Assembly: GCF_000813005.1 (NCBI RefSeq)
Contig: NZ_JSYP01000007.1
Location: forward strand, 62,001-126,000
Origin: Flavobacterium sp. KMS
GTDB lineage: Bacteria > Bacteroidota > Bacteroidia > Flavobacteriales > Flavobacteriaceae
Reading direction: 5' to 3'
Length of the DNA stretch: 64,000 nt
Part shown: positions 19,473-28,469 of the stretch, piece after piece
How positions within the stretch are numbered: the stretch's first letter is position 1
Layout: each line of letters opens with the position of its first letter
Notes under the pieces: generated by a model
Database searches by the model: none
Seen by the model: the letters and a program-made list of their open reading frames with translations, nothing else
Told to the model about the DNA's origin: nothing
Program-made: the position numbers and the translations under genes

Positions 19473-20186
19473 ATGCAATTATTTTACAACCCAAATATTG
19501 ACGAAACAACTCAGGAATTTTCTTTTGATAAAGAAGAAAGTAAACACATTATAAAAGTATTACGAAAAAAAGATTCTGATATATTACATGTAACAAATGG
19601 ATTGGGTTATTTATTTGAAACCGAAATTACACTGGCTTCTGATAATAAATGTACTGTCAAAATAATTTCTGTTGAGAAAGCTCAAGATCCAAAATACCGT
19701 TTGCATCTTGCAGTTGCTCCTACCAAAATGAATGATCGTTATGAATGGTTTCTGGAAAAAGCTACCGAAATAGGTATTCATGAGATTACTCCAATTATTT
19801 GCGATAGATCAGAACGTAAAGTGATTAATATAGAGCGTTTCGAAAAGATCATTTTATCGGCAATGAAACAATCAAATGAATTGTATCTTCCTAAACTTAA
19901 TGAAGCTATTTCATTTAAAGAATTTGTAAAACGCAAAAACGAAGGTTTACAATTAATTGCGCATTGTGAAGAAACAGATAAAAAATCATTAAAATCAGTT
20001 TTAAAACCAAATGAGAACGTAACATTACTTATTGGTCCTGAAGGTGACTTTTCGGAAAAAGAAATTGCTTTGGCTATCGAAAATAATTTTCAGCCAGTAT
20101 CTTTAGGAAACACAAGATTACGTACTGAAACTGCTGCAATGGTAGCTTGTCATAGTGTTGCTTTTTTTAATGAGGTTCCTAATTAA
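19473..20186 (+). CDS. rsmE: 16S rRNA (uracil(1498)-N3)-methyltransferase RsmE
   Basis: A 237-residue SPOUT methyltransferase with an N-terminal PUA-like part (EESKHIIKVLRKKDSD). The knotted C-terminal domain contains KATEIGIHEITPIICDRSERK, LIGPEGDFSEKEI and LGNTRLRTETAAM, the SAM-binding trefoil-knot motifs. It methylates U1498 of 16S rRNA. The start ATG lies 3 bp after the tsaD stop, indicating translational coupling. Typical length. Confidence 0.96.
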   Translation: MQLFYNPNIDETTQEFSFDKEESKHIIKVLRKKDSDILHVTNGLGYLFETEITLASDNKCTVKIISVEKAQDPKYRLHLAVAPTKMNDRYEWFLEKATEIGIHEITPIICDRSERKVINIERFEKIILSAMKQSNELYLPKLNEAISFKEFVKRKNEGLQLIAHCEETDKKSLKSVLKPNENVTLLIGPEGDFSEKEIALAIENNFQPVSLGNTRLRTETAAMVACHSVAFFNEVPN

Positions 20187-20194
20187 ACATAATC

Positions 20195-20217
20195 TTGTCA
20201 TTTCGATGAAGGAGAAA
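20195..20217 (+). repeat. Single-arm copy of the dispersed palindromic element
   Basis: Positions 20195-20217 (ttgtcatttcgatgaaggag...) match the left arm of the 55729-55819 element at 21 of 23 bases. No opposite arm is seen before the next gene. It is probably a remnant. Confidence 0.6.
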
Positions 20218-20257
20218 AAAAGCGCATAAAGGATTGCCCCATAATTATACTATTATT

Positions 20258-20896
20258 ATGAAAAAAATATTTTATTTATTATTACTCATTTCTGCTTCTT
20301 CTTTTTCGCAAGAAATTGCATTACTAAAATATAGTGGTGGTGGTGATTGGTATGCAAATCCTACTTCATTACCCAATTTAATCAAGTTTTGTAATGCTAA
20401 TATTGATACCCGTATAAAAGCAAAACCCGGAACTGTAGAACCAAGCAATCCCGACTTGTTATCCTATCCTTTTGTACACATGACTGGACATGGAAATGTA
20501 GTTTTTAGTGATGCTGATGTTACTAATCTTCGTAATTATTTATACGGTGGAGGATTTCTTCATATTGATGATAATTATGGAATGGATCAATACATTCGAA
20601 AAGAGATAAAAAAAATATTCCCAAACAATGATTTAGTAGAACTCCCTGCCAATCATGCTATTTTTCAGAAACCGTTTCTTTTTCCTGCTGGTTTGCCAAA
20701 AATTCACGAACACGACGGGAAAAGACCTCAGGCATTTGGGATTTTTATCGAAAATAAATTAGTGTTACTTTATACATTTCAGTGTGATCTTGGTGATGGC
20801 TGGGAAGATGCCGAAGTGCATAACGACCCTCTCGAAGTACGTCAAAAAGCGTTAAAAATGGGTGCTAACATTATCAATTATATCTTTACCAATTAA
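20258..20896 (+). CDS. DUF4159 domain-containing secreted protein
   Basis: A 212-residue protein. The ATG at 20258 gives a clean signal peptide (MKKIFYLLLLISASSFSQEI). An upstream in-frame TTG at 20234 would add eight residues in front and is less likely. The mature part has KYSGGGDWYANPTSLPNLIKF, FVHMTGHGNVVFSD and GGFLHIDDNYG, the glutamine-amidotransferase-like fold of DUF4159. The usual catalytic triad is absent, so an enzymatic role is doubtful. Function unknown, periplasmic. The next gene starts 10 bp after its stop. Confidence 0.85.
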   Translation: MKKIFYLLLLISASSFSQEIALLKYSGGGDWYANPTSLPNLIKFCNANIDTRIKAKPGTVEPSNPDLLSYPFVHMTGHGNVVFSDADVTNLRNYLYGGGFLHIDDNYGMDQYIRKEIKKIFPNNDLVELPANHAIFQKPFLFPAGLPKIHEHDGKRPQAFGIFIENKLVLLYTFQCDLGDGWEDAEVHNDPLEVRQKALKMGANIINYIFTN

Positions 20897-20906
20897 TTTA
20901 AGTCAA

Positions 20907-21401
20907 GTGCAATTAACACACGAAGAAATACAATTCGAAAGAAAGACTTTCCCAATAACATTAGTTTGCGATCATATTTATTTTCAACAGAACATAGGTT
21001 CACTTTTTAGAATAAGTGAAGCTTTTGGAGTTGAAAATATTATTTTTTTAGGCAAAGATATTCCGCTTAACCCAAGAAAAATCAATAAAACTTCCCGTAA
21101 TACCCATCTTCATATTCCATATACAGTAATTGAAGAAACACAAGATTTAGTTACTCATCTGGTTGATTTAAAATGCGAAATCATTGCATTAGAAATTACA
21201 AATAGTAGCAAACCTTTAAAAGAAGTTATACTACCTTCCGATAAAAAAATCGCATTAATAATTGGAAGTGAAATCAATGGAATTTCAGAAGAATTATTAA
21301 AAATTTCGAATCAAATAGTTCATATTAATATGTTTGGAAAAAACAGTAGCATGAATGTTGTACAAGCTGCCAGTATAGCTTTGTATGAATTTACATCTTA
21401 A
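20907..21401 (+). CDS. TrmH/SpoU-family RNA methyltransferase
   Basis: From the GTG at 20907 the product is 164 residues, beginning VQLTHEEIQFERKTFPITLV. It carries the three SpoU motifs: NIGSLFRISEAFGVENIIFLG, ALIIGSEINGISEELL, and NMFGKNSSMNVVQAASIALYE with the SAM-binding knot. The frame is open further upstream (to 20862), but that would overlap the DUF4159 gene. Family members 2'-O-methylate tRNA or rRNA. The exact target cannot be assigned. Confidence 0.9.
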   Translation: MQLTHEEIQFERKTFPITLVCDHIYFQQNIGSLFRISEAFGVENIIFLGKDIPLNPRKINKTSRNTHLHIPYTVIEETQDLVTHLVDLKCEIIALEITNSSKPLKEVILPSDKKIALIIGSEINGISEELLKISNQIVHINMFGKNSSMNVVQAASIALYEFTS

Positions 21402-21559
21402 AAAATAAACCTCTTTTTTTGTAAGAACTAAGCTATGCAAGGGTTTCTAAAATTCTGACAAACAAAATAATAATAAAATTTTGTCTGTTAGAATATTTGT
21501 TATAAAATTGCTTTAATTATTAACTAATCTAAAATTTTATAACAAAACCCCAAACTATT

Positions 21560-22516
21560 ATGAAAAAGATTGCTTTATCCGCATTTGCAGCGCTGCTGCT
21601 ATTCTCGTGTCAAAACAACGACCAATCAGAATCTACTACTCCAGAAGCTTCAGCAACAATTACTCAACGTGGTTGTGCAACTCAAGATGTTCTTGAAGCT
21701 CAATTAAAAGCCGACCCTACTCTGGCTATTAGAATGAATGAAATCGAAGCATTTACACAAAACCAAATATTAACTGGTAAATTGGTAAATGGAAAAGTTC
21801 AAATTCCTGTTGTAGTTAATGTATTATACAGAACTGCTGCAGAAAATATTTCTGATGCACAAATCCAAACACAAATTGATGTCTTGAACAAAGATTTCAA
21901 TGCTGCTAACTCTGATTACAATAGCGTTCCTGCATTATTTGCTGGAGTAAAAGCTAATGTTGGAATTAGTTTTGTTTTAGAAAAAATCAATAGAAAATCT
22001 ACAACAAAAACTTCATGGGGAACTAATGATGCCATGAAAAAAACTACTTCTGGTGGTCTTAACCCAACATCTCCAACTACTAAGCTTAACTTATGGGCTT
22101 GTAAAATTGGTGGTGGAATATTAGGTTATGCTCAATTTCCTGGTGGATCTAATGCTACAGACGGAGTTGTAATTGATTCTCAATATTTCGGATTATCTGG
22201 ATCTGGTGCTGCTCCTTATAACTTAGGAAGAACTGGAACTCACGAAGTGGGTCACTGGATGAACTTACGTCATATTTGGGGAGATGCTAATTGCGGAAAT
22301 GACCAAGTAGCTGATACTCCAGTTCATAACACTGCTAACTATGGTGTACCTGCATATCCTCATTATAGCACTTGTACAGGAACTCCTGTAGAAATGACTA
22401 TGAACTACATGGATTATACAGACGATGCTGGAATGTATATGTTTACAACAGGTCAAAAAAACAAAATGGCTGCTATTTTCTTAACTGGTGGACCTAGAGC
22501 TGCTTTTGGCATCTAA
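21560..22516 (+). CDS. M43-family zinc metalloprotease lipoprotein (pappalysin/cytophagalysin-like)
   Basis: A 318-residue lipoprotein with a signal sequence and lipobox ending at Cys17 (LLLFSC). The zinc site is H228-E229-x-x-H232 with the third ligand H238 (HEVGHWMNLRH). The metzincin Met-turn is in MTMNYMDYTDD around residue 281. Two cysteine pairs may form disulfides in the catalytic domain. M43 enzymes of Bacteroidota are secreted or surface proteases. Here there is no type IX secretion tail, so a lipid-anchored envelope protease is more likely. Single-gene unit with its own terminator. Confidence 0.9.
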   Translation: MKKIALSAFAALLLFSCQNNDQSESTTPEASATITQRGCATQDVLEAQLKADPTLAIRMNEIEAFTQNQILTGKLVNGKVQIPVVVNVLYRTAAENISDAQIQTQIDVLNKDFNAANSDYNSVPALFAGVKANVGISFVLEKINRKSTTKTSWGTNDAMKKTTSGGLNPTSPTTKLNLWACKIGGGILGYAQFPGGSNATDGVVIDSQYFGLSGSGAAPYNLGRTGTHEVGHWMNLRHIWGDANCGNDQVADTPVHNTANYGVPAYPHYSTCTGTPVEMTMNYMDYTDDAGMYMFTTGQKNKMAAIFLTGGPRAAFGI

Positions 22517-22552
22517 TATTAAATCATATAACTAAACAGGTTAATAATTATT

Positions 22553-22582
22553 AAAAGCGAGATATTAAATCTCGCTTTTTTT
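22553..22582 (+). terminator. Terminator downstream of the M43 protease gene
   Basis: Stem AAAAGCGAGAT (22553-22563) / ATCTCGCTTTT (22569-22579), 5-nt loop, followed by a run of T's. Classic intrinsic terminator for the plus-strand gene ending at 22516. Confidence 0.85.
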
Positions 22583-22644
22583 GTTTTATAAATGTAATCT
22601 TTCCCTGCTTTTTTCTATATTTATGCTCTAAAGAAAAACAGACT

Positions 22645-23736
22645 ATGATTACATCTAAAGTAATTTCAAACGGGATTTTAAGAGCTATCGCAACTATTTT
22701 GGGAGTATCGCTAATATTGTATTTTTTATATCAAATACAAACTGTGATTGTTTACTTGTGTGTTTCTCTCATACTGTGTTTAATAGCAAACCCTTTTGTG
22801 AAATTCCTGAAGGAAAAATTAAAATTTAATAGTTCATTTGCAGCTATAACTACTATCGTATTTTTTATATTATTAATGATTGGGTTCATACTTTTATTTG
22901 TACCGTTAATAATATCTCAGGCTAATAATTTATCACTTCTTGATACTGATAGTCTTCAAAAACAATTTATGCTGATAGAACGTGATTTCGAAAATTATTT
23001 CAACTTGCAACATCTCGATTTACAAGCACTTTTAAAAAAACCTGAAATAACGTCTAAACTGGATTTTAGTTATTTTACGGCTTTTATAAACTCAATCCTA
23101 AACATGCTTGCAGGTTTTGGAATGGGATTAGTATCTGTTTTCTTCATTACTTTTTTCTTTATCAAGGATCAAAACATTTTTAAAGAAAATGCAAAAAGAA
23201 TACTTCCTGATAACAATGAAGACAAAATTATAAACTCGATTACTAAAATAAATCATTTGCTAACACGCTATTTTGTAGGCTTGTTGCTTCAATTAACAGT
23301 TGTATTTATTCTTTATTTTATTGTGCTAATAATTTTTGGTAGCCAGAATGCATTTGTAATTGCTTTTTTATGTGCTGTCTTAAATATCATTCCTTACGTT
23401 GGACCTATTATAGGAACCATTCTTGCAGCTATATTAACGATGTTGAGTTTAATTGGCGGAGATTTTCAAACAGAAATTTTGCCTAAAACTATATATATAG
23501 TAATTGGATTTTTATTGGTTCAGGCAATTGATAATAATGTTAGCCAACCTATTATTTCCTCAAAAAGCGTAAATTCGCACCCGCTGGAAATATTCTTAAT
23601 TACTTTAATTAGCGGAATAACTTTTGGAATCGTCGGAATGATTATTGCAATCCCATTTTATACTTGCCTTAAAGTTATTGCCAAAGAATTTTTTCCTAAC
23701 AATAAAGTTGTTATTGTATTAACCGAAAAAATATAA
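22645..23736 (+). CDS. AI-2E family transporter (TqsA/PerM-like permease)
   Basis: A 363-residue inner-membrane protein with about seven hydrophobic segments. There are two near the N-terminus (residues 12-50), one at 62-88, one at ~148-172, and a closely spaced group from ~215 onward with NIIPYVGPIIGTILAAI. Family members export small molecules such as quorum signals or ions. The true substrate in Bacteroidota is unknown. It starts with ATG at 22645 and ends 2 bp before the following methyltransferase gene, so these genes form an operon. Confidence 0.9.
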   Translation: MITSKVISNGILRAIATILGVSLILYFLYQIQTVIVYLCVSLILCLIANPFVKFLKEKLKFNSSFAAITTIVFFILLMIGFILLFVPLIISQANNLSLLDTDSLQKQFMLIERDFENYFNLQHLDLQALLKKPEITSKLDFSYFTAFINSILNMLAGFGMGLVSVFFITFFFIKDQNIFKENAKRILPDNNEDKIINSITKINHLLTRYFVGLLLQLTVVFILYFIVLIIFGSQNAFVIAFLCAVLNIIPYVGPIIGTILAAILTMLSLIGGDFQTEILPKTIYIVIGFLLVQAIDNNVSQPIISSKSVNSHPLEIFLITLISGITFGIVGMIIAIPFYTCLKVIAKEFFPNNKVVIVLTEKI

Positions 23737-23738
23737 CC

Positions 23739-24917
23739 TTGAATTTAGCCCTTTTACATAATTCTGTTCAGGATTTTATAAATAAAAAAGTAAATGAATC
23801 TATTTCAAAATTAGCACTTCAAAAAAATCCTTTTCCAGAAATAGAATGGATTGCAATTTTGAATCAGATTGAGGCTAAAACAAAAGCTAAGGATAAATTA
23901 CCAACTTGGTTTGCGACCGAGAATATAATTTATCCAAGTAAAATTTCGGTTGAACAAACCTCATCAGAGAAAACAGCTCTGTATAAAGCCAATTTAGTTT
24001 CGGGTGAGAGCTTAATAGACTTAACCGGAGGTTTTGGTGTAGATGACTATTATTTCTCCAAAAAAATAAAAAATGTAGCACATTGCGAGATAAACACCAA
24101 TTTATCGGCAATTGTGCAACATAATTTTAAGCAATTAAAAATTGACAATTGTACTTGTTATCCCGAAGACAGTTTTGATGTTCTTAAAAAACTAAACCAA
24201 AAATGGGATTGGATTTATATAGATCCTTCCAGACGAAATGATGCAAAAGGCAAAGTTTTTATGCTAAAGGATTGTTTGCCAAATGTACCTGACTTGTTAG
24301 ATTTCTACTTTGAAAACTCTAACTCTATTTTAATAAAAACAGCTCCTTTATTAGATATTTCCGCAGGTCTTTCGGAATTAAAAAATGTAAAAAACATTCA
24401 TATAATTGCTCTCGATAACGAGGTTAAGGAATTACTGTGGGAAATTCATAAAGGCTATTCTGGGAAAATTACGCTAAAAACGGCTAATATATTAAAGGAT
24501 AAAACGGAAACTTTTGAATTTGCTTTAAATGAAGAACCTGAGTTTGTAAGCTACAGTTTACCTCATAAATATTTGTATGAGCCTAATAGTGCAATTATGA
24601 AATCGGGAGGATTTGACGAAGTAAGTACGTTTTATAAAACAGATAAGCTACATAAACACTCTCACTTATATACCTCGGCGGATTTAATTACATTTCCTGG
24701 AAGAACATTTGAGATTCTGGAAACCATTCCTTACTCTAAAAACGAAATAAAACTCCATCTTTCTAATAAACAAGCAAACATTACTACTAGAAATTTTCCT
24801 GATAGTGTAGAAACCATCCGAAAAAAATGGAAAATAAAAGATGGCGGAAATTTGTATTGTTTTTTTACAACTGATAAAAATGATAATAAAATAGTTTTAA
24901 TTTGCAGAAAAATATAA
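23739..24917 (+). CDS. Class I SAM-dependent methyltransferase with THUMP-like domain
   Basis: A 392-residue protein starting at TTG, 2 bp after the upstream stop. The central Rossmann motif I is LIDLTGGFGVDDYYFSK. The catalytic-type motif WIYIDPSRR resembles the DPPY/DPPR motif of RNA or DNA base methyltransferases. The C-terminal third (GRTFEILETIPYSKNEIKLHL) corresponds to the THUMP-like/ferredoxin-like tail of the Bacteroidota PG1098 family. An RNA base is the most likely substrate, but it is not established. Confidence 0.85.
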   Translation: MNLALLHNSVQDFINKKVNESISKLALQKNPFPEIEWIAILNQIEAKTKAKDKLPTWFATENIIYPSKISVEQTSSEKTALYKANLVSGESLIDLTGGFGVDDYYFSKKIKNVAHCEINTNLSAIVQHNFKQLKIDNCTCYPEDSFDVLKKLNQKWDWIYIDPSRRNDAKGKVFMLKDCLPNVPDLLDFYFENSNSILIKTAPLLDISAGLSELKNVKNIHIIALDNEVKELLWEIHKGYSGKITLKTANILKDKTETFEFALNEEPEFVSYSLPHKYLYEPNSAIMKSGGFDEVSTFYKTDKLHKHSHLYTSADLITFPGRTFEILETIPYSKNEIKLHLSNKQANITTRNFPDSVETIRKKWKIKDGGNLYCFFTTDKNDNKIVLICRKI

Positions 24918-24921
24918 TAAA

Positions 24922-25488
24922 ATGAAACAACTAATTACTTTAACTTTATTCTTATTAACTTTTAATTTATTTGCACAAAAAGATTGTGAATACACTGTAA
25001 ACGTTACCGATTCTATAGGAACATACAAATCGACTAAAGAAACCATGATTTCCGAAAAAAACTTTGCAGGAACTGCGAGTTATATCTTTTTCTCTTTAGC
25101 ACAAACAGATGGTCTGCCAACACTTAACGTACAATTGATTAAAAAAAGTAAAGAGTTTACAGCCGCAAATTGCTTTGATAAGAATTCGAAATTATTTTTA
25201 CAATTAAGCAATGGAAAAATTGTTACACTTATCCATATTGACCAAGAAAACTGCGGAACATTAATTCGTGATGACAAAGGATTTGATAATCGCGTTACTC
25301 CAGGTATTTTTATGTTCTTAAAAGATAATTTTGAGGATTTAAAAACTTCACCTATCTCGATGATTCGTATTAAATACTTGTCAGATACTGAAGATTATGT
25401 TATGAAAAAAGAATTCACATCTGAACTAAATGATAAAACATACCGACCTGAAACATTCTTTATTGATAATATAAGATGTGTCGAATAA
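24922..25488 (+). CDS. Secreted hypothetical protein, 188 aa
   Basis: A signal peptide (MKQLITLTLFLLTFNLFAQ) precedes a ~169-residue mature domain with three scattered cysteines (CEYTV, AANCF, ENCG and a final RCVE). I do not recognise the family. It follows the methyltransferase gene by 4 bp, so it is likely co-transcribed, and its end abuts a convergent dipeptidase gene (1 bp between stops). Probably periplasmic or outer-membrane associated. Confidence 0.75.
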   Translation: MKQLITLTLFLLTFNLFAQKDCEYTVNVTDSIGTYKSTKETMISEKNFAGTASYIFFSLAQTDGLPTLNVQLIKKSKEFTAANCFDKNSKLFLQLSNGKIVTLIHIDQENCGTLIRDDKGFDNRVTPGIFMFLKDNFEDLKTSPISMIRIKYLSDTEDYVMKKEFTSELNDKTYRPETFFIDNIRCVE

Positions 25489-25489
25489 T

Positions 25490-26143
25490 CTAATTACAAT
25501 CCCATTTTGTATTAGAAACTTTATCGTTTAAACCTGCTTTTAAATTATAATGCCACCACTCTGAATCGAATGAATTAAAATTATGTTTTATCATTATTTT
25601 TTTCAACAACAGGCGATTGGCTTTAATAGTATCAGATAAATTTATATAGCTATGACTGGCTTCTTTTCCAAAAAAATCAAAAGAAGTTCCCATATCTAAC
25701 TCTTTACCATTACGGTCTACAAGAGTAATATCTACGGCTCCTCCTCTATTATGGATGGAGCCTTTTTTTGGATCAGCCACATATTTAGGATTAGAAACTA
25801 TTTCCCACATTCTTTTTTGGATAAATAGAGGTCTGTAACAATCAAACAACTTGATTTTATACCCTTTCTTCATAAAGCTTTTATTAGCTTCTACTAGTGC
25901 TTTTACTGTTTTTAAACGCAAGAAACATTCGGCACAATCATACACTTTTGCTTTAAGAAAATTATCTTCTGTAGCATATTTCATATCATACACAAAATCG
26001 TTACTATAATCTTTTAAATTAACAAAAGTAGTATCTGCAATTACCTGATTGGTTTCGCTTGCATATGACTCATTTTGAGCATTTGAAGAAATTATTCCCA
26101 GAATAGAGAATAGGAAAAATAAAATTCTATTGAATTTTGGCAT
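25490..26143 (-). CDS. D-alanyl-D-alanine dipeptidase (VanX-like, peptidase M15)
   Basis: A 217-residue secreted protein (signal peptide to ~residue 23, SNAQN). It carries the VanX zinc site: H131 and D138 in SIHNRGGAVD, and catalytic E195 with zinc ligand H198 in EWWHYN. The transition-state arginine is in DCYRP (R104). It hydrolyses D-Ala-D-Ala or similar dipeptides in the periplasm, most likely for peptidoglycan recycling or nutrition, because no van cluster is nearby. Convergent with the 24922 gene. Confidence 0.92.
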   Translation of the reverse strand: MPKFNRILFFLFSILGIISSNAQNESYASETNQVIADTTFVNLKDYSNDFVYDMKYATEDNFLKAKVYDCAECFLRLKTVKALVEANKSFMKKGYKIKLFDCYRPLFIQKRMWEIVSNPKYVADPKKGSIHNRGGAVDITLVDRNGKELDMGTSFDFFGKEASHSYINLSDTIKANRLLLKKIMIKHNFNSFDSEWWHYNLKAGLNDKVSNTKWDCN

Positions 26144-26221
26144 GAAATTGGTATTTTAAATTGTACAATTTTTCTCAAAAGTAAATATAGACAATTAATA
26201 AATCAACAAAAACAGTGCATT

Positions 26222-26797
26222 ATGAAAAAAATTACTTTGTTATTATTTATCCTCCCGTTTTTAGGAATCTCTCAAGAAATAAGCTATTCTGAACCTTCTC
26301 AATTTATTGAAAAAGCAGGTTCTGTTCAAATTAATTTGGTCGAAAGTGAAAAGACTATTTTTAAATCTGGACTCGGAGAAACGGTATCATTTTATCCAGT
26401 GGAGATTATTGATTTGAATCAAAATCAAAAAAAAGTAAGCGGAATAGAAGTTGAAAGTACTTTTATTACAAAAGAATATCAGAACAAACAAGACCAATAT
26501 ACCAAAGAAACCGCATGGATAGGTATTGATGAACTTCCTGTATTAATTGATTGGTTTGAAAGTTATGTAATTCCTAATTTATCAAATCCTGCCGGAACAA
26601 AAAAGACAGTAAAATATATCCATAGCACTAAAGAAATTCAATTTAAATTTGACGTTTATAATGCTACTCAAACTTTTACGATTGCAGTAAAAAACACAAA
26701 TCATAAGGATAAATATTTTTGGACAGAATCACGCACAAAAGATATTCCTAGCATTTTAAAAACACTAAAATATATGCAAACGAGAACTCTCAACTAA
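26222..26797 (+). CDS. Secreted hypothetical protein, 191 aa
   Basis: A signal peptide (ITLLLFILPFLGISQ) is followed by a beta-strand-rich soluble domain with no cysteine and no recognised motif. It contains a tryptophan-bearing helix (IDELPVLIDWFESYV). The gene stands alone, divergent from the VanX-like gene, with its own terminator at 26811-26840. Function not assignable. Confidence 0.7.
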   Translation: MKKITLLLFILPFLGISQEISYSEPSQFIEKAGSVQINLVESEKTIFKSGLGETVSFYPVEIIDLNQNQKKVSGIEVESTFITKEYQNKQDQYTKETAWIGIDELPVLIDWFESYVIPNLSNPAGTKKTVKYIHSTKEIQFKFDVYNATQTFTIAVKNTNHKDKYFWTESRTKDIPSILKTLKYMQTRTLN

Positions 26798-26810
26798 TAG
26801 TATTCAACAA

Positions 26811-26840
26811 AAAAACGGAGCCAGTAACGGTTCCGTTTTT
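26811..26840 (+). terminator. Terminator between convergent genes
   Basis: Stem AAAAACGGAGCC (26811-26822) / GGTTCCGTTTTT (26829-26840) with one G-T pair and a 6-nt loop, flanked by A and T runs. It can serve both the plus-strand gene ending at 26797 and the minus-strand gene ending at 26876. Confidence 0.75.
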
Positions 26841-26875
26841 ATTTTACTTTTTACTGGAAAACTAATTCTTTTAAA

Positions 26876-27337
26876 TTACTTACTTTCTACTTCTTCTTTT
26901 AAATTTGGTTGTCCTTTACCTGTAGTAATTAAATTGTATAAACTATTTTGTATGTAATTGGTCCAGGCGTTAAAGCAGATATCGTAACATTCATAATCTG
27001 GAACTAAGCCTTGATGTGTTAAACGAACTTCCGTTTTATTGTCTTTCTGATTAATTTCAAAAATAACTTTTGTACCTACCCATTCGCTTTTATCTGTAGT
27101 AAAATTAAAATCATTTTCTAAGACATCCCAAACTATTTTTTTGTTAGGAATAACTTCTATTAATTTCATTTTACAAATATGAACGTCTTTATAATGGTAC
27201 TTAAATACATCACCTAGTTTTGCTGTACCTCCTTCTATTTCTTCCGACCACCATCCTCTAACATTCGTTATAGCATCAAATGCTTCTTTGGGACTTTGGT
27301 CTACCAAAATACTTGTGGTAAAATCTTGATTATCCAT
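26876..27337 (-). CDS. SRPBCC (AHSA1-like) domain protein, copy A
   Basis: A 153-residue START/AHA1-like protein beginning MDNQDFTTSILVDQSPKEAF. The family signature includes VRGWWSEEIEGG and the C-terminal long helix (FNAWTNYIQNSLYNLITTGKG). Family members bind hydrophobic ligands or assist Hsp90-like chaperones. Nothing here fixes the ligand. It lies 4 bp after its tandem paralogue and shares the same N-terminus and C-terminal LITTGKG motif. Confidence 0.85.
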   Translation of the reverse strand: MDNQDFTTSILVDQSPKEAFDAITNVRGWWSEEIEGGTAKLGDVFKYHYKDVHICKMKLIEVIPNKKIVWDVLENDFNFTTDKSEWVGTKVIFEINQKDNKTEVRLTHQGLVPDYECYDICFNAWTNYIQNSLYNLITTGKGQPNLKEEVESK

Positions 27338-27341
27338 GATA

Positions 27342-27818
27342 TTATTTTTTAATTGATTTATCTTCTATTTCCCGATTCAATACATTCAGATTTCCTTTAC
27401 CAGTAGTTATCAAACTCAATAAACTATTCTTTAAGAATAGATTCCATCCATTTGAGCAATCGCCAAAACATTCTATTTTTGGCACTAATCCTAAATGAGT
27501 AAACTGAATTTTTGTTTTATCATTTTCTCTAGAGATTTCAAAAACAATTTTAGTATCATTCCATTCTGATTTATTTTTGAGGAAACTCAATTGACTGGCC
27601 GTAACGAGCCAAACAATCTTTTTTTCGGGTATTAACTCAACTATTTTTTGTTTGGAATAATGAACATCTCCAAAACGAACTTCAAATTCATCATTAAGCT
27701 TTTGTGAATCTCCTTTAAAATCTTCCGACCACCAACTCCGAACTTTCATAATAGCATCAAATACTTCTTTGGGAGTTTGGTCTACCAAAAAAGTTGCATT
27801 AAAATCTTGATTATCCAT
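27342..27818 (-). CDS. SRPBCC (AHSA1-like) domain protein, copy B
   Basis: A 158-residue paralogue of the 26876-27337 protein. It shares MDNQDF..., [23 protein letters not shown] and [10 protein letters not shown], with a longer lysine-containing tail. It is first in a two-gene operon and was made by local duplication. The two differ mainly in the middle strands that line the ligand cavity, so they may bind different molecules (inference). Confidence 0.85.
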   Translation of the reverse strand: MDNQDFNATFLVDQTPKEVFDAIMKVRSWWSEDFKGDSQKLNDEFEVRFGDVHYSKQKIVELIPEKKIVWLVTASQLSFLKNKSEWNDTKIVFEISRENDKTKIQFTHLGLVPKIECFGDCSNGWNLFLKNSLLSLITTGKGNLNVLNREIEDKSIKK

Positions 27819-28058
27819 GATATTAATTGTTTAAAAAATTAAAACCTCATTTGAACTAAACAAAGTTAACAATCTCATTTACAATTAATAGGGCGTAAAA
27901 TAGACTTTTACAGGGTTAATTAAGACATATTAACGTTTAACTTAATCTTCTTGAGTTAAAATTTTATTTTTAAACTAAAATTATCCAAACAATCTAACAG
28001 TTATCCGCTTTATATTTCAAAATTATAATCTAAAAACAAATTCTCTTTTATTGATACT

Positions 28059-28361
28059 TTAGATTGTCTTTAATTTATTCAGCATTTCATTTGTAATGTC
28101 ATCTGAATAAATTCCATAGCCATTTATTAGTATTCCTTTCAAATTATACTTTTCCGATTCTATAGCATACAAAATGGACTGATCTGAAGGATCTTCATTT
28201 ACATCAAAATGAAATGATTTGTTAATTACAAACTCCTCATGAAAGATTTTATATTTTCCGTTTCGGCATTCAATACAATTTTGTTTTAAATTAAAATCTT
28301 CTACATAACCTTGAGCCCTCAAAGCATCTATTCCTTCTATAAGTGTATCGTACGTTTCCAT
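28059..28361 (-). CDS. Small conserved protein, 100 aa ('phosphoribosylpyrophosphate synthetase'-labelled family)
   Basis: A 100-residue protein beginning METYDTLIEGIDALRAQGYVEDFNL, a small Bacteroidota family I recall being labelled phosphoribosylpyrophosphate synthetase. It is far too short for that enzyme and lacks its PRPP loop, so the label should not be trusted. It has two close cysteines (NCIECRNGKY). Single gene with its own 5' region. Function unknown. Confidence 0.7.
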   Translation of the reverse strand: METYDTLIEGIDALRAQGYVEDFNLKQNCIECRNGKYKIFHEEFVINKSFHFDVNEDPSDQSILYAIESEKYNLKGILINGYGIYSDDITNEMLNKLKTI

Positions 28362-28415
28362 TTCTTTATAATTAAGCTTTATTTTAATTAATTTCAGCTC
28401 TTTATTTATAACACC

Positions 28416-28446
28416 AAAACAGCATTACAAAATGTAATACTGTTTT
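28416..28446 (-). terminator. Terminator of the isochorismatase-pirin operon
   Basis: Stem AAAACAGCATTACA (28416-28429) / TGTAATACTGTTTT (28433-28446) with one internal mismatch and a 3-nt loop, 23 bp beyond the stop of the last operon gene (28470, minus strand). Confidence 0.65.
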
Positions 28447-28469
28447 AGGCTTATTAAAAATAAAAAGAA

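Noticed and set aside
25490..26143. Vancomycin resistance determinant
   Set aside because: The VanX-like active site is complete, but there is no vanH, vanA or vanRS nearby; stand-alone dipeptidases are common in Bacteroidota.
28059..28361. Phosphoribosylpyrophosphate synthetase
   Set aside because: The family is often labelled so, but the 100-aa protein lacks the PRPP-binding loop and is a third of the enzyme's length.
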